A stretch of 64,000 bases of DNA from Roseitalea sp. MMSF_3546 (GTDB lineage: Bacteria > Pseudomonadota > Alphaproteobacteria > Rhizobiales > Rhizobiaceae), in NCBI RefSeq assembly GCF_030732865.1, contig NZ_JASHKB010000009.1, positions 1-64,000 on the forward strand, written 5' to 3'. A program made the position numbers and the translations under genes. The notes under the pieces were generated by a model, which was given only the letters and a program-made list of their open reading frames with translations, ran no database searches and was not told the DNA's origin. Below, in pieces: positions 54,795-64,000 of the stretch (the stretch's first letter is position 1; each line of letters opens with the position of its first letter).

Positions 54795-55711
54795 GCGGAC
54801 TGCTCGATCGGGTCAGCCGGAATCCGATCCTCATCGCACCGGGCGTGTTCGACGGACTGACGGCATCGCTGGCCGCCGCCGCCGGGTTCGAGGCGCTGTA
54901 CCTGTCCGGTGCGGCGGTCGCCTACACCCGTCTTGGCCGTCCCGATCTCGGCCTGACCACCATGTCGGAAATGGCCGACACGCTGGCCCTGATCAACGAG
55001 CGCGTCGATCTGCCGGTGATCGTCGACGCCGATACCGGCCATGGCAACGTGCTCAATGCGCGCCGCACCATGCAGGTCTATGAGCGCGCCGGCGCCGCCG
55101 CCCTTCAGGTCGAGGACCAGCGTTTTCCCAAGCGCTGCGGTCACCTCGACGACAAGATGCTTATCGCCGCCTCCGAAATGGCCGGCAAGATCGCCGCCAT
55201 GGCCGATGCACGGCGCAGTCCGGACACGCTGATCATCGCCCGCACCGATGCCATTGCGGTGGAGGGTTTCGAAGCGGCCCTGGAACGCGCCGATCTTTAC
55301 CTGCAAGCGGGCGCCGATGCCCTGTTCGTGGAAGCGCCGCGCTCCAGCGAGGAGCTCGCCCGCATCGCACGGGCGCTCGCCGATCGCGCCCCGCTCATGG
55401 CCAACATGGTCGAGGGCGGCGCGACGCCGATCACGTCGGCCGACGATCTGCAGGCGCTGGGCTATTCCATCGTGATCTTTCCCGGCGGCATCGTGCGCGC
55501 CATGGCCCGGACCGCCGAGGCCTATTACGACAGCCTGAAGCGGCACGGCACCAACGCCCCCTTCGCCGATCGCATGTTCGACTTTGCCGGGATGAACGCA
55601 CGCGTCGGCACGCCGGCGCTGCTGGACGTGGCCAAACGCTTCGCCGGCGATGAGCCCGCCGACTCGGCGGTTGCAGCGCCGCTCGGCCGCGCCTCAGGCG
55701 GGCAGAGCTGA
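54791..55711 (+). CDS. Isocitrate lyase/PEP mutase superfamily lyase
   Basis: 306 residues, (alpha/beta)8 barrel. Metal site DADTGHGN and loop EDQRFPKRCGHLDDK with the KRCGH motif; its cysteine is the catalytic acid of lyases such as 2-methylisocitrate lyase and 2,3-dimethylmalate lyase, and is absent in mutases and hydrolases. Splits a C-C bond in a 2-hydroxy dicarboxylic acid, typically giving pyruvate or glyoxylate. Lies after hyuA in the operon. Together with LeuCD-like genes on the other strand it suggests a hydratase-lyase pair. Confidence 0.92.
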   Translation: MSGLLDRVSRNPILIAPGVFDGLTASLAAAAGFEALYLSGAAVAYTRLGRPDLGLTTMSEMADTLALINERVDLPVIVDADTGHGNVLNARRTMQVYERAGAAALQVEDQRFPKRCGHLDDKMLIAASEMAGKIAAMADARRSPDTLIIARTDAIAVEGFEAALERADLYLQAGADALFVEAPRSSEELARIARALADRAPLMANMVEGGATPITSADDLQALGYSIVIFPGGIVRAMARTAEAYYDSLKRHGTNAPFADRMFDFAGMNARVGTPALLDVAKRFAGDEPADSAVAAPLGRASGGQS

Positions 55712-56147
55712 CGCAATCGGCGCAATCGGGCCGCATTTGCGCCATCGCGCCAGCCGCGGCCCGGTTTGCTTCGGTCGGACCATGCCCGACGCGAAAATTT
55801 CCATTGAAACAAGGGGTTGCCGCGTGGTCAGAAAACCGGCGGACGACCTGTGCGGCGCAAAAAATTCATCAAAGAGTCGCAAACAGGACTTGAATTGTCG
55901 CATCGAAGCTGGGATGACTTGACCGCGGCCGGCGGTGAGCGCCCTGTTTGCCAAGGCCATGGCCGCACGGCAATGCCCCGCAAGAAGGACGGGGCCATTG
56001 GCCGGCCTTCGCGCGTCGCGGCGCGACGGGTCTTGAAAGCACAGAGTTGACGGATGGCGGCGCGCCTGGGGCGCAATGCCTCCGTTTGCGCGGCAATGCC
56101 GGCCGTTGCGCCGCTGCCGACGTTCCAATCGCACGTGGAGGTTCATC
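55712..56147. other. 436-nt noncoding gap before the betaine-synthesis gene
   Basis: No gene on either strand is convincing. It has locally lower GC with several TTGAA-type -35-like hexamers (near 55803 and 55889) but no clear -10 partner, so I do not mark a promoter. It must carry the promoter of the glycine methyltransferase gene, which is osmotically controlled in other organisms. Confidence 0.5.
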
Positions 56148-57830
<1,683 letters not shown>

Positions 57831-57848
57831 TCGCGATCGGTCCGTCGT

Positions 57849-57879
57849 GACCGGCCGGGGACGGCCCCGCCGGTCCTTT
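57849..57879 (+). terminator. GC-rich hairpin after the betaine methyltransferase gene
   Basis: Outer stem GACCGGC / GCCGGTC (57849-57855 with 57869-57875) and inner stem GGGG / CCCC with one bulged C and a 4-nt loop. It starts 19 nt after the stop codon and is followed by CTTTCGG. The T run is short, so efficiency is uncertain. Confidence 0.6.
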
Positions 57880-58165
57880 CGGCCCGTCCGGCCGGGCCGA
57901 TGAACATGCGTTTCGTCCCGACCCGGCGCGTTCCGCCGCCTGGGCGAAGCGGCTACCGATCTTCCCCTGGCAAGCGCCATTGTGCCGGCCAAGGCCCGCT
58001 CGAAACGGCCCTGTCAGGGACCGGTCGCCCCATGGAGCGCAATATCGCTGCGGGCACACCGTGGCAGCGTCCGCGCTGCGCCGATCGGTTGCGGCGGCGC
58101 AGATCGCGCTGGCCCTTGCACAACTCCATCGGCCGATGGCTGCCCCGACGACGGCCGTTGGCCAG

Positions 58166-58190
58166 GTCCGATCGAAAAATTCGATCGGAC
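58166..58190. promoter_or_regulatory. Perfect 11-bp dyad upstream of the DUF3830/Pot-type operon
   Basis: Arms GTCCGATCGAA and TTCGATCGGAC separated by AAA, 78-102 nt upstream of the DUF3830 start. The centre TCGAAAAATTCGA also fits the T-N11-A form of LysR-type binding sites, and a LysR regulator ends this operon. No T tract follows, so an operator is more likely than a terminator. Confidence 0.6.
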
Positions 58191-58267
58191 AAATCGGGCC
58201 TTTGAATTGGACAGGCTCGCCCCGCACCCGCCATCATCGCGGTTCAACCACAACCATGGTGAGGGCG

Positions 58268-58744
58268 ATGTCTGACGGCCAGCTATATCTCAAATTCGTT
58301 CAATCCGGCGTTCAGGGCACGATCACGCCCTATTGGGACACCGCGCCGAAGACCTGCGCCGCGCTGTGGGACGCTCTGGCCACGCCCATCACCGTCGATG
58401 CCAGCCACGCCATCTTCTCGGGCCCCGAGATCATGATGGGTCTGCCCGAGAGCGCCCGCAGTTTCGACCCGACCGCCCTGCCCCCGGAAAACCAGACCAT
58501 CCTGCCCGAGCCCGGCGACCTTCTGTGGTTCTACCAGCCGAAGAACTTCTTCAAGATCGACCCCGACGAGTTCTGGGAGATCGGCATGTTCTATGGCGTG
58601 GGCGGGCGCACTTTCGGCCCCACGGGCTGGATTCCGTGCACCTACTGGGCGCGGATGACCGACGGGCTCGAAGCGGTCGCCGAGCAGTGCCGGCTGATCC
58701 GCAAGGAGGGCATCAAGAGTGTCGAACTGGGCCGGCTGGCCTGA
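58268..58744 (+). CDS. DUF3830 family protein
   Basis: 158 residues. Matches the DUF3830 pattern: short N-terminal strand LYLKFVQSGVQGTITPYWDTAPKTCAALWDAL and the characteristic HAIFSGPEIMMGLPES. The fold is thought to be cyclophilin-like; no activity is established. An in-frame ATG 12 nt upstream is an alternative start. The gene leads a transporter operon, so it may bind or modify the transported compound. No signal peptide, hence cytoplasmic. Confidence 0.85.
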   Translation: MSDGQLYLKFVQSGVQGTITPYWDTAPKTCAALWDALATPITVDASHAIFSGPEIMMGLPESARSFDPTALPPENQTILPEPGDLLWFYQPKNFFKIDPDEFWEIGMFYGVGGRTFGPTGWIPCTYWARMTDGLEAVAEQCRLIRKEGIKSVELGRLA

Positions 58745-58810
58745 GCCGCCGGCGCCCCGCCGCGCGGCGGGTTATGCAGGTCCCCATGCGACAAAAGAGG
58801 AGGTAGATCC

Positions 58811-59875
58811 ATGACCATCAAGACGAGCCTGACCAAGACAAGCCTGACCAAGACAAGCCTTGCACTGGCCGGCACCGCCGCGCTGCTGGCGACCACCGCC
58901 GCCGCCAATGCCCAGTCCATCACCATCAATTCGTTCGGCGGTTCCTATGAGGAAGCCCACCGCGAATGCATCATCGATCCGTTCGAGCAGGAGACCGGTG
59001 CGACGGTCCAGATCGTCACCGCCTATTCGGCCGACGCCTTCGCCCAGTTGCGCGCCCAGAAGGATGCGCCGCAGTTCGACGTCATCCATTTCTCCGGCGG
59101 CCAGGAGATCGTCGGTGCCCAGGAGGGGCTGCTCTCGCCGATCGACGAAAGCCAGCTTTCCAACGCCGCCGATCTCTACGACTTCGCCAAGACCAACCTC
59201 GAAGCCGGCGAGGGCCCGGCCTATTCCATTGCCGCGCTGGGTCTGGTCTACAACAGCGAGACCGCGCCCAAGGCCCCCACGAAATGGGCCGATCTGCTCG
59301 ACGAGGCCTATGAGGATCACATCGTCGTCACCGACATCTCCAATGGCTATGGCATGCTGAGCTTCTTGATGCTCAACCGGGTCATGGGCGGCGATCTCGA
59401 CAACATCCAGCCGGGCCTGGACGCGGTGACGCAGCTGCTCGACAATGGCGCCGTGGTCGTCAACACCTCGCCCGAGATCCAGCAGGAATTCGCCCAGAAC
59501 GATGCGTGGATCGCGTCTTACGCGTCCGACTACGCGTTCACTCTGCGCAAGGCCGGCCTGCCGGCGGTGTTCGTGCAGGGCGAGGAGGGCACGCCGGCCA
59601 GCTTCATCACCGCCAACCTGGTCGCAGGCCGCGACAATCAGGAGCTGGCTCTGAAGTTCATCGACATGTCGATTTCCAAATCGGCCCAGGAGTGCTTTGC
59701 CAACGCGTTGCGCTACACCCCGACCAATTCGACCGTCGAATTGTCCGAGGAGGTCGCCGCCGACGTCATCTACGGTCCCGAGGCCGTGGCCGGCCTTCTG
59801 CGCTTCGATCCGATCACCATCGAGGAGAAGCGGTCCGAATGGGTCGACCAGTGGAACCGCACCATCGCACGCTGA
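58811..59875 (+). CDS. Spermidine/putrescine-type (PotD-like) substrate-binding protein
   Basis: 354 residues with a Sec signal peptide ending near NAQ (residue 36). The mature part opens SITINSFGGSYEEAHRECII and carries NTSPEIQQEFAQNDAWIASY and AALGLVYNSE, typical of family 1 extracellular binding proteins of the PotD/AfuA group. Its signal peptide n-region contains a tandem repeat KTSLT-KTSLT-KTSL. An intrinsic-terminator-like hairpin follows, then the permease genes. The ligand cannot be read from sequence. Confidence 0.92.
   Translation: MTIKTSLTKTSLTKTSLALAGTAALLATTAAANAQSITINSFGGSYEEAHRECIIDPFEQETGATVQIVTAYSADAFAQLRAQKDAPQFDVIHFSGGQEIVGAQEGLLSPIDESQLSNAADLYDFAKTNLEAGEGPAYSIAALGLVYNSETAPKAPTKWADLLDEAYEDHIVVTDISNGYGMLSFLMLNRVMGGDLDNIQPGLDAVTQLLDNGAVVVNTSPEIQQEFAQNDAWIASYASDYAFTLRKAGLPAVFVQGEEGTPASFITANLVAGRDNQELALKFIDMSISKSAQECFANALRYTPTNSTVELSEEVAADVIYGPEAVAGLLRFDPITIEEKRSEWVDQWNRTIAR
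58820..58860 (+). repeat. 15-bp tandem repeat inside the signal-peptide coding region
   Basis: Units at 58820-58834, 58835-58849 and a partial 58850-58860 (AAGACAAGCCTGACC with one G/A difference in the first copy), encoding KTSLT repeats. In frame, so copy-number change lengthens or shortens the n-region by five residues without frameshift. Confidence 0.8.
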
Positions 59876-59900
59876 CCCTTGCGCGATCGAACAGATCCCG

Positions 59901-59928
59901 GTGGCCGCCTCGCGCGGCCACTGTTTTT
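59901..59928 (+). terminator. Intrinsic-terminator-like hairpin between binding protein and permeases
   Basis: 8-bp stem GTGGCCGC / GCGGCCAC with a 5-nt loop followed by TGTTTTT, 26 nt after the binding-protein stop and 49 nt before the permease start. Likely gives partial termination so the binding protein is made in excess over the membrane subunits. Confidence 0.8.
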
Positions 59929-59976
59929 GGACCATAGTCGGATCCGAAGCCTTTCGCGCCCGTCCTCGAGCCGGTC

Positions 59977-60798
59977 ATGACCGATCGCACGGAAAACCTG
60001 GTCTTGGTGCTGCCCGGCCTGTTGCTGCTGGCGCTGGCCTTCTTCGTGCCCATCGCCCGGATGCTGGTGCTGTCGGTCGAAGGCGAGGCGGGGCTGACGC
60101 TCACCCATTTCGAGCGCTTCCTGTCCGATCCGTTCTACCTTTCGGTGCTGTGGCGCACCGTCCGGCTGTCGTTGATCATCACCCTGATCTGCGCCGCGAT
60201 CGGCTTTCCCATGGCCTATATCATGGCCCATGTTGGCCCGCGCCTGCGCCTTTGGCTCATCGTGCTCGTCATCCTGCCGCTGATGACCTCGGTCGTCATC
60301 CGAACCTTCGGCTGGATGGTGCTGCTCGGCCGCTCCGGGCTGATCCCGGAGATCTTGCGCGATCTCGGCCTGGCCGAACGCAATTTCGCGATCATGCGCA
60401 CCGAGGCGGCGATCGTCATCGGCATGGTGCAGGTGCTGCTGCCCTTCATGACGCTGTCGATCCTGGGCGTGATCACCCGCATCGACCGGCGGCTCGAAGA
60501 GGCCGCCCGCACCATGGGCTGCAGCTTCCTGGGCACGCTGCGCACCGTGGTGCTGCCGCTGGCCATGCCCGGCATCGTCGCCGGCTCGCTGCTTGTCTTC
60601 ACGCTCTCGGCCAGTTCGTTCGTCACGCCCAACCTGCTTGGCGGATCGCGCATCCAGGTGCTGGCGGCCTCGATATACCGCTCGGTGACGCAGACGCTCG
60701 ACTGGCCCTTCGCCGCCGCCCAGGCGGTGATCCTGTTCGCCGGAGTGCTGCTGATCCTGATCCCCTACGCGCAACTGACGAGGCGCGCCGATGGTTAG
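59977..60798 (+). CDS. ABC transporter permease (PotB type)
   Basis: 273 residues, six membrane helices. EAA loop LEEAARTMGCSFLGTLRTVVLPLAMPG near residues 177-203. Overlaps the next permease gene by 8 nt. Forms the inner-membrane pore for the compound bound by the upstream PotD-like protein. Confidence 0.93.
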   Translation: MTDRTENLVLVLPGLLLLALAFFVPIARMLVLSVEGEAGLTLTHFERFLSDPFYLSVLWRTVRLSLIITLICAAIGFPMAYIMAHVGPRLRLWLIVLVILPLMTSVVIRTFGWMVLLGRSGLIPEILRDLGLAERNFAIMRTEAAIVIGMVQVLLPFMTLSILGVITRIDRRLEEAARTMGCSFLGTLRTVVLPLAMPGIVAGSLLVFTLSASSFVTPNLLGGSRIQVLAASIYRSVTQTLDWPFAAAQAVILFAGVLLILIPYAQLTRRADG

Positions 60799-61594
60799 GG
60801 CGGTTCCGGCCTGGCTGCGCGTCGGCGCCTGGGTGTTCGTGGCGCTGACCGCGCTGTTCCTGCTGGCCCCGCTTGTCGTCGTCGTCGGCGTCTCGGTGTC
60901 CGAAAGCCAGTTTATCGCCTTTCCGCCCGACGGGCTGTCGCTGCGCTGGTACCGGGAGGTGCTGCAGTCGGACCGCTATCTCGCCTCGGCCTGGATCAGC
61001 CTGCGCGTGGCGCTCGCCGTCACCGTTACCGCCTGTCTGATCGGCGGCGCGGCGGCGATCGCCATCCACCGCCGCACCCTGCCCTTTTCCGAGGCCATGG
61101 CCACGTTCTTCCTGTCGCCACTGGTGCTGCCCACCATCATCTACGCCATCGGCATGCTGATGTTGTGGAGCGCGCTGTTCGGCCCGGTCTCGATCCTGAC
61201 GCTGTGGCTCGGCCACACCGCGATCACGCTGCCCTTCGTCGTTCGCACCACGCTGGCCGTGCTCAGCGAATCCGATCCGTTCCTGGAAGAGGCCGCCAAG
61301 ACCATGGGCGCCAACCGCCTGCAAAGGCTGTGGCTGGTCGTGCTTCCGCAATGCCTGCCGGGGCTTTTGGCCGGCGGGTTTTTCGCCTTCAACATCTCCT
61401 TTGACGAGGCGGTGCTGTCGCTGTTCCTGCGCCGGCCGGACATGACGACGCTGCCGGTGCAGATCTACGGCCAGCTCGAATTCAGCCCCGACCCTTCGGT
61501 GGCGGCGGTGTCGTCCATCATGATCGCGCTGACCGTCTTCCTGATCATCGTCATCGACCGGATGCTCGGCATCCAGAAGTTCGCGAGTAACTGA
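60791..61594 (+). CDS. ABC transporter permease (PotC type)
   Basis: 267 residues, six membrane helices, EAA loop LEEAAKTMGANRLQRLWLVVLPQCLPG near residues 163-189, and the PotC-like FFAFNISFDEAVLSLFL. Heterodimer partner of the PotB-type subunit. Confidence 0.93.
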   Translation: MVRAVPAWLRVGAWVFVALTALFLLAPLVVVVGVSVSESQFIAFPPDGLSLRWYREVLQSDRYLASAWISLRVALAVTVTACLIGGAAAIAIHRRTLPFSEAMATFFLSPLVLPTIIYAIGMLMLWSALFGPVSILTLWLGHTAITLPFVVRTTLAVLSESDPFLEEAAKTMGANRLQRLWLVVLPQCLPGLLAGGFFAFNISFDEAVLSLFLRRPDMTTLPVQIYGQLEFSPDPSVAAVSSIMIALTVFLIIVIDRMLGIQKFASN

Positions 61595-61596
61595 CA

Positions 61597-62652
61597 GTGG
61601 CCGACGTTCACCTTTCCGGCATCACCAAGTCCTTCGGCAATGTCGAAGTGCTGCATGGTATCTCGCTTGCGGTCGCCTCTGGCGAGTTCGTCAGCCTGCT
61701 GGGCGCCTCCGGCTGCGGCAAGACCACCTTGCTGCGTATCGTCGCCGGACTTGAAACGGTGACCTCCGGCTCGGTCGCCATCGCCGACCGCGACGTCACC
61801 GCGCTGCCGCCGGAGCGCCGCGACATCGCGATGATGTTTCAGTCCTACGCGCTCTTGCCGCATCTGAGCGTTTTCGAGAACGTCCGCTTTCCGCTGCGCA
61901 TGCGCGGGATCGGCACGCGCGCCGAGCAGCATGAACGCGCCCGCGACGCGCTGGAGACGGTGCAACTGGCCCATCTGGGCGACCGCCGTCCGCGCCAGCT
62001 CTCCGGCGGCCAGCAACAGCGCGTGGCGCTGGCCCGCGCCGTCGTCTCCCGGCCGAAGGTGCTGCTGCTCGACGAACCGCTATCCAATCTCGATGCGCGC
62101 CTGCGCGAGGACATGCAGGTCGAGCTGATCGAGATCCACAACCGGCTCGGTCTGACCACGCTGTTCGTCACCCACGATCAGGACGAGGCGCTCAGCCTGT
62201 CCGACCGCATCGTGCTGATCAATCAGGGCCGGATCGAGCAGATGGGCGCGCCGGCCGAGATCTACGACCGGCCGGCGACCGCCTATGCGTCCAACTTCAT
62301 CGGCGCGGCCAATCTCGTGCCGGCGTCGATCGAGGACGGCGCGGGCGGACCGCTGGCCCGGCTCGAAGATGGCCAGCACATCGCCCTTGGCGATCAGGTC
62401 GATGAGCGCGGACCGGTCACGCTCGCCCTGCGCCAGGAGGATCTTGCGCTTGCCCCGGCCGATGCGGACGCCGGCGACGGCCTGAAGGCCCAGGTGCGCA
62501 CGCGCGTATTTCTGGGCGCCCGCTCGCGCTATGTTATCGCGCTCGGCGACACCGTCGTCCGCGTTATCGACACCGGCCGCGCCACCTTCCGGAGCGGCGA
62601 CCGGGTGCGGCTGACGATCGATCCCGAGCGCATCCGCGTCCTGCCCCGATAA
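61597..62652 (+). CDS. ABC transporter ATPase (PotA type)
   Basis: 351 residues. Starts at GTG two nucleotides after the permease stop. Walker A GASGCGKTT (about 36-44), signature LSGGQQQR, Walker B VLLLDEPLSNLDARLR, H-loop VTHDQDEA, then a C-terminal TOBE-like regulatory domain (residues ~240-351). Energises the PotBC-type permeases. Confidence 0.95.
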   Translation: MADVHLSGITKSFGNVEVLHGISLAVASGEFVSLLGASGCGKTTLLRIVAGLETVTSGSVAIADRDVTALPPERRDIAMMFQSYALLPHLSVFENVRFPLRMRGIGTRAEQHERARDALETVQLAHLGDRRPRQLSGGQQQRVALARAVVSRPKVLLLDEPLSNLDARLREDMQVELIEIHNRLGLTTLFVTHDQDEALSLSDRIVLINQGRIEQMGAPAEIYDRPATAYASNFIGAANLVPASIEDGAGGPLARLEDGQHIALGDQVDERGPVTLALRQEDLALAPADADAGDGLKAQVRTRVFLGARSRYVIALGDTVVRVIDTGRATFRSGDRVRLTIDPERIRVLPR

Positions 62653-62719
62653 GGACGCGATGGAGCGCCAGGCCGCAATCGCACTGGCGAGCGGCGCGCA
62701 ATCTGCTAAAGGCGGGCCT

Positions 62720-63640
62720 ATGCGCGTTCTCGACATGAAGACGATCGTGGCGCTCGCGCGAAACAGGCATTTCGGGCGCACCGCCACCGAGCTCAACATC
62801 ACCCAGTCGGCGATCTCGAGCCGGCTTGCGGCTGTCGAGGCCGAACTGGGCTGCCGGCTGATCAATCGCGGCGAGGGCCAGTTCGAGCTGACGCCGGAGG
62901 GGCACAGGGCGCTCGCCAGCTTCGAGCGCATTTTGGGCGAGCTCGACGATCTGGGCGGCGCGCTGGCCGGCGCCGCCAGCCCCATGGCCGACCCCTTGCG
63001 CATCGGTGCGATCGACACCGTCTCCTCGACCTGGATGCCGCAACTGGTCGACGCGCTGCATCTGCGCTATCCCAGTCTGAAGATCGAGCTGACCGTGGAC
63101 GGCACCAAGCGCCTCGTCCAGGGCATGAAGGACAACGAATTCGACCTGATCTTCTGCCTGCACCCGGCGCTCGACGACGGCTTTCGCAGCTACACCGCCT
63201 GCATCATGCAGATGGTCTGGACCGGCTCGCCCAAGCTCGTCGATCCCGACCGCGTCTATTCGGTGGCCGAACTGGCCGAACTGCCGATCATCACCTTTCC
63301 GCCGCACTCGCCGCCCTACGAGATGATCGCGCCCTATTTCCACGACGACCAGGCGCTCGCCTCGAAGCTGACGAGCTGCAACTCGCTTTATGCGATCATC
63401 AACCTTCTGATCGACGGCTTCGGCGTCGGCGCCATCCCGACCGTGACCGTGAAACGCGAGTTGCGCTCGGGCCTTCTGCACAAGATCCGCGTTGAAAAGC
63501 GCTTTGCGCCCATGCCGATCATCGCAACCTATCAGGCGAACACGCGCCAGGATCTGATGCGCGAACTGATCGCCCAGGCCAGAGCGACGGTCGGCGAATA
63601 CTGCGCCAGCGTCGACCCGGACACCGCCTGGGTCGCCTGA
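62720..63640 (+). CDS. LysR family transcriptional regulator
   Basis: 306 residues from the ATG at 62720. N-terminal HTH (FGRTATELNITQSAISSRLAAVEAELG, about 19-45) and a LysR effector domain (LRIGAIDTVSSTWMPQLVDAL). Last gene of the DUF3830-transporter unit, 67 nt after the ATPase. Its probable target is the dyad at 58166-58190 before DUF3830. The effector may be the transported compound. Confidence 0.93.
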   Translation: MRVLDMKTIVALARNRHFGRTATELNITQSAISSRLAAVEAELGCRLINRGEGQFELTPEGHRALASFERILGELDDLGGALAGAASPMADPLRIGAIDTVSSTWMPQLVDALHLRYPSLKIELTVDGTKRLVQGMKDNEFDLIFCLHPALDDGFRSYTACIMQMVWTGSPKLVDPDRVYSVAELAELPIITFPPHSPPYEMIAPYFHDDQALASKLTSCNSLYAIINLLIDGFGVGAIPTVTVKRELRSGLLHKIRVEKRFAPMPIIATYQANTRQDLMRELIAQARATVGEYCASVDPDTAWVA

Positions 63641-63726
63641 CCGCCGCCCGGCCCGCCAACTTGCCGGCCCTTCACGCGCGCCCGGCCCCGGCCGTCCGGC
63701 CGCGCAAGGACGTTGCCGACATCCCT

Positions 63727-64000
63727 TCACACGCCGATATGGGCCAGAAGGCCGCCATCGACGAGATAGTCGCCGCCGGTGCAGAAGCCGGCGCGGTCGC
63801 CGGCAAGAAAGGCGATCAATTCGGCGGTCTCCTCGATCGTGCCGACGCGACCGATCGGATGGGCCTTGCCGAACTGGGCGATCATCTCCTCGACGCCCTG
63901 GCCCTCGCCGGCAAGCTGCTCGGCGCCGTATTCGAGCAGCGGCGTGCGGATCGAGCCGGGGCTGACCGAATTGACACGGATGTTGTCGCGGGCGCAGTCG
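63727..64000 (-). CDS. Short-chain dehydrogenase/reductase, C-terminal part (cut by window edge)
   Basis: The last 91 codons of a minus-strand gene whose start lies beyond the right edge; stop codon TGA at 63727-63729. Translation shows classical SDR C-terminal features: DNIRVNSVSPGSIRTPLL after the active-site helix, PIGRVGTIEETAELIAFLAGD and CTGGDYLVDGGLL near the end. The Rossmann and YxxxK parts are outside the window, so cofactor and substrate cannot be judged. Convergent with the LysR gene, 86 nt apart. Confidence 0.9.
   Translation of the reverse strand, partial: DCARDNIRVNSVSPGSIRTPLLEYGAEQLAGEGQGVEEMIAQFGKAHPIGRVGTIEETAELIAFLAGDRAGFCTGGDYLVDGGLLAHIGV

Larger units (their letters stand above)
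57831..58267. other. 437-nt noncoding gap before the DUF3830 transporter operon
   Basis: Contains the hairpin at 57849-57879 that closes the betaine gene and the perfect dyad at 58166-58190. Open frames here run across both structures and show no family resemblance, so I treat the stretch as intergenic promoter DNA. Confidence 0.6.

Noticed and set aside
57900-58205. 101-codon frame in the gap after the betaine gene
   Set aside because: Pro/Arg-rich composition and overlap with the perfect dyad at 58166-58190; no sign of a protein family.

Overview
The window is high-GC DNA with dense, overlapping operons, many of them joined by ATGA stop/start overlaps. The gene content fits an alphaproteobacterium, most likely a marine or halophilic member of the Hyphomicrobiales (Rhizobiales) or a near relative. 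This is an inference from the abundance of periplasmic-binding transporters (BMP, TTT, two Dpp-type, one PotABCD-type), HutC-type GntR regulators and acidic secreted proteins, and from a one-polypeptide glycine-to-betaine methyltransferase, which is an osmoadaptation trait. I see no rRNA, tRNA, CRISPR array, insertion sequence or phage gene.

Layout. 0-3.6 kb: GntR-controlled BMP-type (nucleoside/purine-like) ABC transporter, running off the left edge. 3.7-12.9 kb: one minus-strand operon with a tripartite tricarboxylate transporter (TctC, TctA, TctB) interleaved with a Gfo/Idh dehydrogenase, a TIM-barrel isomerase, an enolase-superfamily dehydratase, an NAD epimerase-like protein, a TetR regulator and a DapA-family aldolase. 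This looks like a sugar-acid catabolic pathway, with a TetR-like operator at its promoter. 13.1-16 kb: DoeB-like deacetylase, EutB-like PLP lyase and an EamA exporter. 15.9-24.2 kb: AnmK kinase, serine hydrolase and a divided dipeptide ABC transporter plus GntR, probably muropeptide/peptide recycling. 24.4-26.6 kb: secreted dienelactone-hydrolase-like protein and speD-speE. 27-30.9 kb: Tat-exported gluconate-dehydrogenase-type subunit, GMC oxidoreductase and a reduced DUF255 (YyaL-like) protein. 31-36.8 kb: ZIP transporter, then a GntR-racemase-isochorismatase operon divergent from an FAD hydroxylase and an aldehyde dehydrogenase.

36.8-47.9 kb is the most unusual block. A nine-gene minus-strand operon (VOC protein, DppB, C, D, F, methyltransferase, small helical protein, bicupin, alpha/beta hydrolase with His in the nucleophile position) lies divergent from a second copy of the methyltransferase plus small-protein module. 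It is followed by a solo peptide-binding protein. Two closely similar operator-like sequences sit at the two promoter regions, so these genes probably form one regulon for an unknown substrate.

48-55.7 kb: GntR-LeuC-LeuD divergent from hydantoinase B, hydantoinase A and an isocitrate-lyase-family lyase, together readable as a ring-opening, hydration/isomerisation and C-C cleavage route. 56.1-57.8 kb: fused glycine/sarcosine plus dimethylglycine methyltransferase. 58.3-63.6 kb: DUF3830 protein, PotD-like binding protein, two permeases, ATPase and LysR regulator. The right edge cuts a minus-strand short-chain dehydrogenase.

Many transporter operons carry their own regulator as the last or first gene, and palindromes occur in most divergent promoters. 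Intrinsic-terminator-like hairpins follow the binding-protein gene in the TTT and PotD operons. All family assignments are by reading motifs; no database search was run.
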